Source of the DNA: Williamsia limnetica
GTDB lineage: Bacteria; Actinomycetota; Actinomycetes; Mycobacteriales; Mycobacteriaceae
Assembly (NCBI RefSeq): GCF_003217475.1
Contig: NZ_QJSP01000008.1
Coordinates: 186,001 to 250,000 of the forward strand
Direction: 5' to 3'
DNA: 64,000 nucleotides
The notes under the pieces were generated by a model. The model was not told the DNA's origin. It made no database searches and saw only the letters and a program-made list of their open reading frames with translations. Of the stretch, positions 45,971 to 56,979 are shown piece after piece. Position 1 is the first letter of the stretch. Every line of letters starts with the position of its first letter. The translations under genes were made by a program, and so were the position numbers.

Positions 45971-47674
45971 ATGACGAAGACCGTGTCGTTGTCGACGCCA
46001 CTGGATCTGCCATGCGGACAGATCCTTCCCAATCGGATCATGAAATCGGCCCTGAGCGAGGGACTCGGCACAGCGCATCATGCTCCCGATGTCCGCCTCG
46101 AACGCCTGTATGCACGCTGGGCGGCCGGTGATTACGGGCTGATCGTCACCGGCAACGTGATGGTCGACCGGCGGTATCTCGGCGAACCGGGCAACGTCGT
46201 CCTCGAGAACGACAGCGAACTCGACGCATTCCAGCGCTGGGCCAAGACGGCTCAGGACGGCGGCTCCCCGATCTGGATGCAGCTCAACCACCCTGGTCGG
46301 CAGGCCAATCCGATCACCACCGACGGCCCGACCGTCGCCCCGTCGGCCGTCAAACTGGACATCCCGGGCATCCCCACTCCCCGCGAGCTGACCGACACCG
46401 AGATCCGCGACGTCATCGAGCGGTTCGCCGTGTCGGCCGGCATCGCCGAGGTCGCCGGGTTCGACGGAGTCCAGATCCACGGCGCGCACGGCTATCTCAT
46501 CTCCCAGTTCCTCTCCCCCCTGGCCAACAAGCGATCCGACCGCTGGGGTGGATCGACGGCGAACCGCGCACGGTTCGTCCTGGAAATCATCCGGCGGGTC
46601 CGCGAAGCCGTTGGTCCGGGGTTTGCCGTCGGCATCAAACTGAACTCTGCCGACTTTCAACGCGGCGGCTTCTCGGAAGAAGAGTCGCGCACGGTGGTCG
46701 AGATGATCGCGGCGGAGCGAATCGACCTCATCGAGATCAGCGGTGGCAGTTACGAATCACCGGCGATGATGGGCCGCCCGGCGGTGTCGGCGCGTACCCG
46801 TGCCCGCGAGGCATACTTTCTCGATTACGCCGAGACGATTCGCGAAGTCGCGGCAGACGTACCACTGGCCGTGACCGGTGGCTTCCGCACCCACACCGGC
46901 ATGGCCGACGCCATCGCCTCGGGCGCCTGCGACGTAGTCGGTCTCGGACGCCCGACAGCCTTGGCCCCCAAAGCGGCACAGGGCGTTATGGCGGATACCT
47001 CGGCGACGCTGCCGACCACGCAACGATCCGTCAAATTGCCGCGTCGCCTCACCGGCACCGCCCAGGTCAAAGCCCTCAATGGCGCCCTGGACCTGCAGTG
47101 GCACACCGATCAGCTGCACACGATGGGGGCCGGTGGCGACCCTGATCCACACCGACCACTGTGGCGCACAGCGGTCACCACCGTCCGACGCAATGGGATC
47201 GACGCGTTTCGGAGTCAGCGTGGGCACCTCGGCACCTCAGACAAGAAGGCCGTTCGGAAGTTCCGGATCGAACGCGCCGTCGGCCGGTACGTCGCGAACC
47301 CGGTGGTGGCCGCGCTGACGAGGGTCGGCATCACCACGACTTTCGCTACCGAACTCGAGACCATCGGACGCCGAACCGGGCTGCGTCGGACAGTTCCCGT
47401 GTCGGCGGCCTTCGACGAGACCGGCGCCTGGGTGATCAGCCAGCACGGCGCGCGGTCGGGCTGGGCGAACAACATCAGCGCCAACCCGACGGTTCGCATC
47501 AAGCAGGGACGACAATGGCGAAGCGGCACAGCCGAACTTGTTCATGATGATGACGTAACCAAGCGGGTTCGTACTTTCGCGCCGAATCCGGTGTTCGCGT
47601 CGTTGACCGCAGCCTCGTTCCGGGCCCTGCAGAGCGACCCGGTCTCGGTGCGCATCTCGTTCACCGACCGGTAG
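45971..47674 (+). CDS. Old-yellow-enzyme NADH:flavin oxidoreductase fused to an F420-type nitroreductase domain
   Basis: 567 residues in two parts. Residues about 1-370 are an OYE barrel: LDLPCGQILPNRIMKSALSE, WMQLNHPGRQANPI, GFDGVQIHGAHGYLISQFLS, PLANKRSDRWGGS and AVTGGFRTHTGMADAI bind FMN and substrate. Residues about 440-567 resemble deazaflavin-dependent nitroreductases (Ddn family): FATELETIGRRTGLRRTVPV, AWVISQHGARSGWANNISAN and PTVRIKQGRQWRSGTAELV. The linker is not conserved. A single chain joining FMN- and F420-type domains is unusual. GGAG nine bases before the ATG at 45971 decides the start; an in-frame ATG lies five codons earlier. Regulated by the divergent TetR protein. Confidence 0.87.
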   Translation: MTKTVSLSTPLDLPCGQILPNRIMKSALSEGLGTAHHAPDVRLERLYARWAAGDYGLIVTGNVMVDRRYLGEPGNVVLENDSELDAFQRWAKTAQDGGSPIWMQLNHPGRQANPITTDGPTVAPSAVKLDIPGIPTPRELTDTEIRDVIERFAVSAGIAEVAGFDGVQIHGAHGYLISQFLSPLANKRSDRWGGSTANRARFVLEIIRRVREAVGPGFAVGIKLNSADFQRGGFSEEESRTVVEMIAAERIDLIEISGGSYESPAMMGRPAVSARTRAREAYFLDYAETIREVAADVPLAVTGGFRTHTGMADAIASGACDVVGLGRPTALAPKAAQGVMADTSATLPTTQRSVKLPRRLTGTAQVKALNGALDLQWHTDQLHTMGAGGDPDPHRPLWRTAVTTVRRNGIDAFRSQRGHLGTSDKKAVRKFRIERAVGRYVANPVVAALTRVGITTTFATELETIGRRTGLRRTVPVSAAFDETGAWVISQHGARSGWANNISANPTVRIKQGRQWRSGTAELVHDDDVTKRVRTFAPNPVFASLTAASFRALQSDPVSVRISFTDR

Positions 47675-47710
47675 TAGGACTACAAAAGCACCTCGGTCAG
47701 TCACGACGGG

Positions 47711-49930
47711 CTAGAGCAGCGGCTTGGCGCCCAATTCGGTGGCCAGCAGCGCGATCGCGATCTGCTCGGGATCCTGCCGCGGGTCGGGCTTGGAATCGCG
47801 TGCGGTGGCGATCATCTCGTCGCGTTCGTCGTCGGTGAGATCTTCATCGCTGACTGGTTCGGGCTCTGGAGGAAGCGGTTCCGGTTCCGGTTCAGGCTCC
47901 GGTTCAGGGGGCTCGCCGTCTCCGGCGTGCGACGCAACACCGCCGCCCCTGCTGGGGCGAACGTAAGGCTGCTTCGTCTCGGGTTTACGGGCTTTGGTGG
48001 GAGTCGCCGCAGCAGGTTTCGGTTCGGCGGGCAACGACGACGCGGAATGCACCGACACCTGCCAGGTCCCGCCGAACACGTAGTGGAGCGCCGAGGTGAT
48101 GACGTCGACCGCATGCTTGGAACTCAAGCGCTCGACCAGGGGCGCGGACTCATGACTCAGGATGAGGGTGCTGCCTTCGACACCGCGCACCGACGCTCCC
48201 GACAACATCACCTCGGTGACCTTGTTGGCGGTCCGGACCGCAGTGCGGACCTCCTGCCACTTGGCCTGCACCGCAGCAAGATCGGGGCCGTCCGAGGCAG
48301 CGGGCGCCGCTGCGGCGGCGACAGGCTCTGGATCCGGCTCGGGTGCGGGCTCTGGTTCGAACTCCGGTTCCGGCGGCAGCGGGATGTCGGGTTCCGATGC
48401 CGCAACCGGCTCCGGAGTGGGCTCGGGTTCCGGAGCAGGTTCCGGCTCAGGCGTCGGGACCGGTTCGGGGGTGGGAGCTGGTTCGGGAGTAGGCGCCGGC
48501 GCAGGGGTCGGAGCTGGTTCCGGGGTGGGAGCTGGTTCCGGAGTGGGAGCTGGTTCCGGGGTGGGCGCAGGCGACGGGACCGGAGCGGCCTCTGATGTCT
48601 GAGCCTTGTCTTCCTGGGGCTTGTCTTCCTGGGGCTTGTCTTCTTGGGGCTTGCGCTGGGAGGGACGCACGAACTTCGCAGCCGGATCGTCCGCAGGTGC
48701 AGGCGCGGGCGCCGACCCCTGGAGCGCCACTGGCGCCCCCGGCCTCACCCCACCTGCGGAAGGTACCGGCGCGCCGCCTGCCAGTTGCGCCTCGATGCGT
48801 TCGATACGTTGCAACACCGCAGATTCGGAGTCGGTGGCCGCGGGCAGCAGCATCCGGGCACACATCACTTCGAGCAGCAGCCGAGGGGACGTGGTGCCCC
48901 GCATCTCACCGAGTGCAGCGTGGACGGTCTCGGCGAAACGGGCGAGCGTGCCGGGTGCCAGTTTGGCCACCTGCGCCTTCATCGCCTCGACCTGATCGTC
49001 CGGGGCCTCCACCAGGCCGCGCGCAGCGGCGTCGGGCACGGCGTCCATCAGGATCAGGTCGCGCAACCGCTCGAGCAAGTCAACAGCGAAACGGCGGGGA
49101 TCATGACCGGCGTCGACCACCGACTCCACCGTTCCGAACAGTACGGCGCCGTCGTGGTCGGCGAGCGCGTTGATCGCGCTGTCGATGAGTGCCACATCGG
49201 TGACACCGAGCAGCATCAACGCGCGCTGATAGGTGACGCCCTCGGGACCTGCTCCGGCGAGCAACTGATCGAGCACGCTGAGCGAGTCACGAGGCGAACC
49301 GCCGCCTGCTCTGATGACCAGCGGGAAGACCGTCGGCTCGACCGTCACCTGTTCGCTGGCACAGATCTTCTCGAGAAGAGTCCTCATGACCGTCGGTGCG
49401 AGCAACCGGAACGGATAGTGGTGGGTTCGCGAGCGGATCGTCGCGAGCACCTTCTCCGGCTCGGTGGTCGCGAACACGAAGATCAGATGCTCCGGCGGCT
49501 CCTCGACGATCTTGAGCAGCGCATTGAAGCCGGCGGGGCTGACCATGTGGGCCTCATCGATGATGAACACCCGGTACCGCGACTCCGCGGGCGCGTAGAA
49601 GGCCTGGTCCCTCAGTTCACGGGTGTCGTCGACGCCACCGTGGCTCGCGGCGTCGAGTTCGATGACATCCATGTTGCCCGGCCCGCCCGGTGCCAACGCC
49701 ACACACGACGAGCACACCCCGCACGGCGTCGAGGTCGGTCCCTGCTCGCAGTTGAGCGAACGCGCGAGAATGCGGGCCGATGAGGTCTTACCGCAGCCGC
49801 GCGGACCGGAGAACAGGTACGCGTGATTGATACGCCCCGAATCCAGCGCACGTCCCAGCGGCTCGGTGACATGCTCCTGTCCGACGACCTCGGCAAACGT
49901 CGCAGGGCGATAAGTCCGGTATAGAGCCAC
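47711..49930 (-). CDS. dnaX: DNA polymerase III subunits gamma and tau
   Basis: 739 residues; clamp-loader ATPase. Start [20 protein letters not shown], Walker [21 protein letters not shown] near 39-58, four zinc cysteines ([18 protein letters not shown]), Walker [21 protein letters not shown], sensor 1 [18 protein letters not shown]. Domain III follows to about residue 370. A long Pro/Glu/Ala linker (about 420-560) with PQEDK and PTPEPA repeats leads to a tau-like C-terminal domain, including [20 protein letters not shown]. Equals Rv3721c. No frameshift signal for a short gamma form was noticed. Confidence 0.96.
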   Translation of the reverse strand: MALYRTYRPATFAEVVGQEHVTEPLGRALDSGRINHAYLFSGPRGCGKTSSARILARSLNCEQGPTSTPCGVCSSCVALAPGGPGNMDVIELDAASHGGVDDTRELRDQAFYAPAESRYRVFIIDEAHMVSPAGFNALLKIVEEPPEHLIFVFATTEPEKVLATIRSRTHHYPFRLLAPTVMRTLLEKICASEQVTVEPTVFPLVIRAGGGSPRDSLSVLDQLLAGAGPEGVTYQRALMLLGVTDVALIDSAINALADHDGAVLFGTVESVVDAGHDPRRFAVDLLERLRDLILMDAVPDAAARGLVEAPDDQVEAMKAQVAKLAPGTLARFAETVHAALGEMRGTTSPRLLLEVMCARMLLPAATDSESAVLQRIERIEAQLAGGAPVPSAGGVRPGAPVALQGSAPAPAPADDPAAKFVRPSQRKPQEDKPQEDKPQEDKAQTSEAAPVPSPAPTPEPAPTPEPAPTPEPAPTPAPAPTPEPAPTPEPVPTPEPEPAPEPEPTPEPVAASEPDIPLPPEPEFEPEPAPEPDPEPVAAAAAPAASDGPDLAAVQAKWQEVRTAVRTANKVTEVMLSGASVRGVEGSTLILSHESAPLVERLSSKHAVDVITSALHYVFGGTWQVSVHSASSLPAEPKPAAATPTKARKPETKQPYVRPSRGGGVASHAGDGEPPEPEPEPEPEPLPPEPEPVSDEDLTDDERDEMIATARDSKPDPRQDPEQIAIALLATELGAKPLL
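48340..48655. repeat. Low-complexity tandem repeats inside dnaX
   Basis: Two blocks. Around 48604-48652, a 15-bp unit encoding PQEDK occurs three times nearly unchanged. Around 48340-48590, units encoding PTPEPA or PxPEPE recur. Together they encode the flexible linker between the ATPase and the tau domain; the length is likely to vary between strains by slippage. Confidence 0.75.
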
Positions 49931-49967
49931 GCTGCGAGACTACCGGCGGGGTGTGACGACCGCGGCG

Positions 49968-51308
49968 TCAGGCAGAAGCCGGCGCGTGATCATCGGCACC
50001 ACGCGTGCGCCATGCGCGCACTTCGCCTGGTCCCCACACGATCAACGTGCTGACGGCGCTCACACCGAACACCCAGAGATACGGGGCCGCAGAGAACCAG
50101 CGCAGCCAATCGGGGAACGGGGTCATGAACATGCCGGTGCCATAGAACGGCTTCATACCCAGCGCGCCACCGGGAAGATAGTTGCGCCAGACGAACACGG
50201 TGACGAACAGGGCGGGTGCCGCGAGCAGCGACCATCCGGCGGCCGTCCTGCTGCCCCGGCGCCACGCCGCGATGGGCAGATGTACCGCGATCACCAGCAA
50301 CGGAACGAACCACACCCAGTGATGTCCCCAGGTGAAGGGCGACACCGCGGTGGTCGTCATCCCCGTCAGGCACAACGCGAGTAGTTCCTGACCGTGCCGA
50401 TAAGCCAGGTACGCCGCAGACAGGCCCAGCACCACAGCGACCGCGGACAGCACCAGCCACAGCGCGTCACTCGGTGTCGTGGTGTGGAAAACGGTGGACA
50501 GCGCACCCTTGATCGACTGATTGCTCGGGGCGTCGGTCGGTCCCACCCGGCCCGAGTTGATCACCCGGTCGGTCCAGTAATTCCACGACTGCCTCGGGGT
50601 CACGAGGGCGCCGATGACGACGGTCGCCACGAAGGTCGCGATGGCCACCGTCACAGCTCGCCATCGCCGGGTGATGGCGAGATAGAGGATGAAGAACGCA
50701 GGGGTGAGTTTGATGCCGGCCGCGATCCCGACCCCGATCCCCTTCAGGCGGCTGCCATCGGGGCGCAGGAGGTCGGCGAGCACGATCGCCATCAGGAACA
50801 CGTTGATCTGGCCGTACCAGATCGTCGTCCGCACAGGTTCCATCAACGTCGAGATGCAGACGATCGCCCCCGCCACCACCAGCAGGCGCCAGTCGGCGCG
50901 ATAGCCCAGGCTCCGGAAGGACGCGACGACCACCCAGTACAGGGCCACGAAGATCGCTGCACTCCACAGCTTCACAGCCATGCCGACACTCACCCAGGTG
51001 GTCGGCTGGAACACGATCGTGGAGAACGGCGTATAGGTGTAGAGAAGCCCATTTCTGAGCATCGGGATGTCGTAGAGCGGCCTGCCGTCGGCCAGATGCT
51101 CGGCACCCGCGCGGTAGACGTCGAGGTCGACCTGGTTCTTGAAGAGCCCGAAATGTCTGGTGTCGAGAGGGATGAACTTCACCTGCACATACACCGCGAT
51201 CAGTGCACCCACCACGAACGCCACCAACACCAGTGGGCCGGCCGGGAACCGCACCCGGTCCACCGCTTGCGTGCCGCCGGCCCCCACCTGCTCCGCTGTC
51301 ACCTTCAC
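49968..51308 (-). CDS. GT87 polyprenol-phosphate-mannose-dependent mannosyltransferase (1)
   Basis: 446-residue polytopic GT-C glycosyltransferase (DUF2029). The first extracellular loop holds KNQVDLDVYRAGAEHLADGR, whose acidic residues are catalytic in this family, and YTYTPFSTIVFQP. LMEPVRTTIWYGQINVFLMA, KGIGVGIAAGIKLTPAFFIL and SPFTWGHHWVWFVPLLVIAV are family-wide motifs. Such enzymes add alpha-1,2-mannose to lipomannan or phosphatidylinositol mannosides at the outer face of the membrane. It is followed by a homologous gene upstream on the same strand (51334-52623). The exact linkage made is undetermined. Confidence 0.9.
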   Translation of the reverse strand: MKVTAEQVGAGGTQAVDRVRFPAGPLVLVAFVVGALIAVYVQVKFIPLDTRHFGLFKNQVDLDVYRAGAEHLADGRPLYDIPMLRNGLLYTYTPFSTIVFQPTTWVSVGMAVKLWSAAIFVALYWVVVASFRSLGYRADWRLLVVAGAIVCISTLMEPVRTTIWYGQINVFLMAIVLADLLRPDGSRLKGIGVGIAAGIKLTPAFFILYLAITRRWRAVTVAIATFVATVVIGALVTPRQSWNYWTDRVINSGRVGPTDAPSNQSIKGALSTVFHTTTPSDALWLVLSAVAVVLGLSAAYLAYRHGQELLALCLTGMTTTAVSPFTWGHHWVWFVPLLVIAVHLPIAAWRRGSRTAAGWSLLAAPALFVTVFVWRNYLPGGALGMKPFYGTGMFMTPFPDWLRWFSAAPYLWVFGVSAVSTLIVWGPGEVRAWRTRGADDHAPASA

Positions 51309-51333
51309 TCCTCACACCCCGTCTGAAGGGATG

Positions 51334-53908
<2,575 letters not shown>

Positions 53909-53977
53909 TCACTCGCCCCGGAACTGTAGTTGTGGGCGCGGGCACCCTCGACGGCGCAAGTGCTCCGAACAAAATTA

Positions 53978-54065
53978 GGGGACCCCGCGCACCCGACAGA
54001 GCCCGCTGACCCTTGCTGCCTTCCGGCCCTGGGGGAGTTCACAGGATGCACGCCGCGCGGGATCC
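53978..54065 (-). ncRNA. ffs: Signal recognition particle 4.5S RNA
   Basis: On the minus strand the conserved apical domain is unmistakable: GTGAACTCCCCCAGGGCCGG then AAGGCAGCAAGGGTCAGCGG, with the GGAA tetraloop and the asymmetric loop that bind Ffh. The outer stem pairs GGATCCCGCGCG at the 5' end with CGCGGGGTCC at the 3' end, which sets the boundaries given. Located between the aspartate aminotransferase and tRNA-Ser, as in M. tuberculosis. Ends may be off by a few bases. Confidence 0.93.
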
Positions 54066-54196
54066 GTTGTCGAGTGTAGCGGGCGCAATCCATGGGAGAA
54101 AACCCACCGACTCCCCGAGCCCGCTGCGCTGCGTCTGGCATGCCCTGGAGCAGGCGAGTTTGGGGAGGTCACCGGATTACCGGTAGGCTGCCGGAC

Positions 54197-54285
54197 GGAG
54201 GATTCGCCTAGTGGCCTATGGCGCTCGCCTGGAACGCGGGTTGGGTTAATAGCCCTCAGGGGTTCGAATCCCCTATCCTCCGCCA
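54197..54285 (+). tRNA. serV: tRNA-Ser (anticodon GGA), CCA encoded
   Basis: Acceptor stem GGAGGAT/ATCCTCC, D-arm with CCTAGTGGCC, anticodon stem CTCGC/GCGGG around the loop CTGGAAC (anticodon GGA), a long class II variable arm, T-arm GGGGTTCGAATCCCC, discriminator G and encoded CCA. Reads UCC and UCU codons. Its 3' end faces the accessory island and would be a natural integration site. Confidence 0.97.
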
Positions 54286-54298
54286 AGTGGTCGTTATT

Positions 54299-54338
54299 CG
54301 AACCCGGCGCGCACGTAAGTGCGCGCCGGGTTCTTTTT
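54299..54338 (+). terminator. Strong rho-independent terminator after tRNA-Ser
   Basis: A perfect 14-bp stem AACCCGGCGCGCAC/GTGCGCGCCGGGTT with a GTAA loop, followed by CTTTTT. Thirteen bases after the tRNA. Confidence 0.92.
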
Positions 54339-54339
54339 G

Positions 54340-54660
54340 GTCCGGTGAAGCTGAGTAGCGCGCCACTCCAAGCCTCCGGCTCGGGCTCGGGCTCGGGCTC
54401 GGTAGCGCCTATAGATCCGGCAGCCCGGGCCTCATTCAAGAGCCTGTCCACGACGGGCTTCGCCCGCGCCGCCACCGTCGTGTCGGGGCCGGGGCCGGGG
54501 CCGGGGCGGGGCCGATAGTCATGATGCTCGCCAACGGCGCGCGCACGTCGGCGTACTCAACGCTTCCATCCTCGTCGAGGAAGAGCTTCGCAAACATGCC
54601 CTGGTTCAGCCTGAACCCATTGGAATGACTGCAACCACGGACAGAAGCGCCCCGGCAGCG
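54340..54660 (-). pseudogene. Broken C-terminal remnant, serine-recombinase-like, beside tRNA-Ser
   Basis: No intact gene is present. On the minus strand one frame reads GFRLNQGMFAKLFLDEDGSV then EYADVRAPLASIMTIGPAPA (ATG at 54597), resembling the LNQAFFxxLxIDEDG-PF segment near the end of actinobacterial large serine recombinases. It hits a stop at 54436, but a shift of one base inside the GGGGCC repeat (54485-54513) joins it to DTTVAARAKPVVDRLLNEAR and [20 protein letters not shown]. That frame then runs into the tRNA in antisense, as many integrase genes next to tRNA attachment sites do. The recombinase assignment is tentative; the frame break is directly visible. Confidence 0.42.
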
Positions 54661-54910
54661 GCGTATGGAAGGTAGCCGACACCCCGGCTACCACCGCCCC
54701 AGCCGCCAAGGGCAACGTCATCCCTCCGTATAACCAGATGGCTGTGCTCACTCAAGGCCCTGGTTCCGTATCTAGAGGCAACGATCTATCCCAAGGACAG
54801 GATTCATCCACCAGATGGAAGCCAATCGAGAACATCCGGATTTCACCTGAACGTGACGAATTGAGAAGGCGCACTAGGACGATCGGGCGCGCGTTCTTGC
54901 AGACAGAGCT
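54661..54910. other. Non-coding or decayed segment of the island
   Basis: About 250 bp with short broken frames only. A minus-strand frame MSTAIWLYGGMTLPLAAGAV looks like a signal-peptide or membrane start but continues as unrelated sequence and stops at 54557. I see no intact gene, RNA or repeat; base composition is less GC-rich than the flanking chromosome. Confidence 0.45.
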
Positions 54911-55480
54911 TCAGTTCTCGCTCTCTCCAACTGACGCAGCGAACTGGATGCTGACCGCACCGCCCTTCTTCAACAGCTCTGCCGAGTCAGGCGACGTGCT
55001 GAACAGCACGGGAATGCCAGTCATCGTCAGTGGCGGCGAACTCCACTGACCAGCCTGTTCGTCAAGCGGAGCCACCTCTGCGACCAACAGGCCTGACGCG
55101 CCCGCCTTCACGGAGTTCGCATACTTGCTATCGATGGGGCAGCCGCCCGGTTCAACGACGACCACTGAACCTGGGCTATCGCCGAACGCCTCACCATTGC
55201 ATCCATCCCCTGCTTGGACGATCGAAACGTTCGCGATATCAGCGCCCCGAGAGAACCCGAAGGGTCTGAGAGCAACTTCTGCGCCGTCGACGCTCGCGAC
55301 CACCGGCCCCGGCGTGTAGGAGAAGGTCGCTACGGGAGGGCTACTACTACTCGGCGACACGGCATAGGCGCTGCTACTGCCGCTGGCCAACTGATCGTTG
55401 CCGTCCGTGGCGCATCCCGCCAACCCAGCGCATAGCGCAAGGACAGACAAGACGCTAGCTGCTCTATGTGATCTAGACAT
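54911..55480 (-). CDS. Lipoprotein with PA-domain-like fold
   Basis: 189 residues. The lipobox is ALCAGLAGCATDG, so lipid attachment at Cys23 outside the membrane is expected. A Ser-rich linker SGSSSAYAVSPSSSSPP leads to a domain with GDSPGSVVVVEPGGCPIDSK, AGASGLLVAEVAPLDEQAGQ and MTGIPVLFSTSPDSAELLKK. The order V-V-V-x-x-G-x-C, K-x-G-A-x-G-L/V-x-V and x-I-P-V-x-x resembles protease-associated (PA) domains, with a Cys pair that could form a disulfide. No protease domain is attached. Its start overlaps the preceding gene's end by eight bases. Function unknown. Confidence 0.72.
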   Translation of the reverse strand: MSRSHRAASVLSVLALCAGLAGCATDGNDQLASGSSSAYAVSPSSSSPPVATFSYTPGPVVASVDGAEVALRPFGFSRGADIANVSIVQAGDGCNGEAFGDSPGSVVVVEPGGCPIDSKYANSVKAGASGLLVAEVAPLDEQAGQWSSPPLTMTGIPVLFSTSPDSAELLKKGGAVSIQFAASVGESEN

Positions 55481-55898
55481 CGCGGCTTCTGCCCCTTAGA
55501 GACTTGATTTCAGCCACCGAAGCGGGAGCTGAAGACGGAATAGGTGAGCTCGGCGGCATGCTGCGCCAGTGAATCGCGTCTGCGTCTGACGAGCGCACTT
55601 CCGGGTAACGGTTCGGCTCGACAATCTCGAACATGACAATCGAATACGCGACCGCCGCCACATCGATCCCTTCAGGATGCTCAGCTTCGTCTCGTATGTC
55701 GAACCTCAGTCCCTGTGTGGCGAAAGGCTCATGCCGCGAACGGAATACCGCGATCACGGCGTACCGTTCCGACCAGCACGCAATCAGCTCGACATCCTCC
55801 GCGGCAATGAACGAGCGTCCTTGAACGAGGGTCGCTTCCACCTCGCCGGCCACTCGACGTGCAACCTCATCCCAACCGACGGATTCAGATGGCACCAT
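55473..55898 (-). CDS. Small acidic cytoplasmic protein (possible immunity partner)
   Basis: 141 residues without signal peptide or membrane helix. An N-terminal helical part (WDEVARRVAGEVEATLVQGR) is followed by strands ELIACWSERYAVIAVFRSR and VAAVAYSIVMFEIVEPNRYP; the tail is Ser/Pro-rich. AGGAGGGTGAC just before ATG 55898 fixes the start against an earlier in-frame codon. No family recognised. It follows the secreted Cys/Pro-rich protein gene by 35 bp and overlaps the lipoprotein gene. Size, acidity and position are compatible with an immunity protein, which is an inference only. Confidence 0.65.
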   Translation of the reverse strand: MVPSESVGWDEVARRVAGEVEATLVQGRSFIAAEDVELIACWSERYAVIAVFRSRHEPFATQGLRFDIRDEAEHPEGIDVAAVAYSIVMFEIVEPNRYPEVRSSDADAIHWRSMPPSSPIPSSAPASVAEIKSLRGRSRDV

Positions 55899-55933
55899 GT
55901 CACCCTCCTCGAGCATTCGGCCTACCTGAATGA

Positions 55934-56944
55934 TCATGCGTCTGGCGGCCTCTGACCGCCCTCGTCCTCAGGGTTCATCGAAATGCCATTGACCTTGTCG
56001 ATCTGATCTCGGCTCGACATCCACTGTGGGCACTCGATCATCCCGACACAGTATCCAGTGACCACTCCCTGTGGCTTTCCGTCCGGAATCTGCTCCCCAC
56101 CGGGAAGTGTTCCTTCCATCTGCACGACTGTCCTGAACGTGATCGGAGGAGGGACGCCTTCGCAACGTACTTGCCACGCGTTGATCGAATGGCACTCCTT
56201 ACGCCAGAACTGCTTTTCGTAGATCAACGTCCGCCCCCGAGTGTCGTTTTCATCGAGCTTTCCACACTGGGATTCGATGGTTTGTTTGACGACATCGCGT
56301 TCGGTCATTTTGTGCTTGTGGAAGATCTTGTCCCACCCCCTCCCCTTGTCGGTACCCGCGTTGTAGTAGCCGCGCCGAAGGGGTACTTGGTTGCCGCACT
56401 GGTCCTCGTACGTACCAAGTATCTCGTTGGTGGGGTAATTGGCATCAGCGTCGTGCCGAGCGTCGGCGAGTACATCAGGCAGCGACAATGTCGGTAGATC
56501 CACCAAGCCGTTCCTGGTTTGGGGCCCTCCTGGGACTGGAACGATTGGCGTGGCACCCGGCGCCGGGATATCGGTCGGCGCGTGAGCGCCGACATTCGGT
56601 CCGGTCGGAATCTCGGGTGCTGTGGTCGGGATGCCCGGAGCCACAAGTTCAGGGCTGGTGGGCGTCGTGGTTGGTGCCTCACCTGGGTCTCGGCACACGT
56701 GCGGCACGGGCGGTGGCGGCGCCTGAGAAGGGTCGCTGCCCGGGTTGGCGGCCGACCAGCTGGCGACCCACGCCGCGTGGTAGGCGGCAGTTTCGCGGGC
56801 GCATCGCTCGGCGGGCGTTTCGCTGTTCGCCGATCCGGCAAAAGCGATCGCGACCAGCATCGAGGCTGTCATCAGCAGTGTCGCCAACAATGCGAGCACA
56901 GGCCGCGACTTGGGGTGGCCGATCGCCCAAGCAGTTTTTGACAT
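55934..56944 (-). CDS. Secreted Pro-rich protein with conserved Cys-containing C-terminal domain (candidate effector)
   Basis: 336 residues. A membrane/signal segment, VLALLATLLMTASMLVAIAF, is followed by a short helical part with Cys (ERCARETAAYHAAWVASWSA, HVCRDPG) and a Pro/Thr-rich linker of about 70 residues. The C-terminal domain (about 165-300) includes NEILGTYEDQCGNQVPLRRG, YYNAGTDKGRGWDKIFHKHK, TIESQCGKLDEND and QGVVTGYCVGMIECPQ, with several Cys and a K-G-x-G-W-D-K-I-x-H-K-H patch that could be catalytic. The shape of linker plus compact tip resembles secreted toxins; I cannot name the family. AGGGGAC precedes the ATG. Second gene of the porin cluster. Confidence 0.68.
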   Translation of the reverse strand: MSKTAWAIGHPKSRPVLALLATLLMTASMLVAIAFAGSANSETPAERCARETAAYHAAWVASWSAANPGSDPSQAPPPPVPHVCRDPGEAPTTTPTSPELVAPGIPTTAPEIPTGPNVGAHAPTDIPAPGATPIVPVPGGPQTRNGLVDLPTLSLPDVLADARHDADANYPTNEILGTYEDQCGNQVPLRRGYYNAGTDKGRGWDKIFHKHKMTERDVVKQTIESQCGKLDENDTRGRTLIYEKQFWRKECHSINAWQVRCEGVPPPITFRTVVQMEGTLPGGEQIPDGKPQGVVTGYCVGMIECPQWMSSRDQIDKVNGISMNPEDEGGQRPPDA

Positions 56945-56979
56945 AGGGGTGTCCCCTGAAGTCGTCACAGAGATAGCCG

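Noticed and set aside
54374-54402. GGCTCG repeated four times, considered as a microsatellite or protein-binding array
   Set aside because: It encodes EPEPEPEPE in the broken recombinase-like frame and is explained as coding low complexity.
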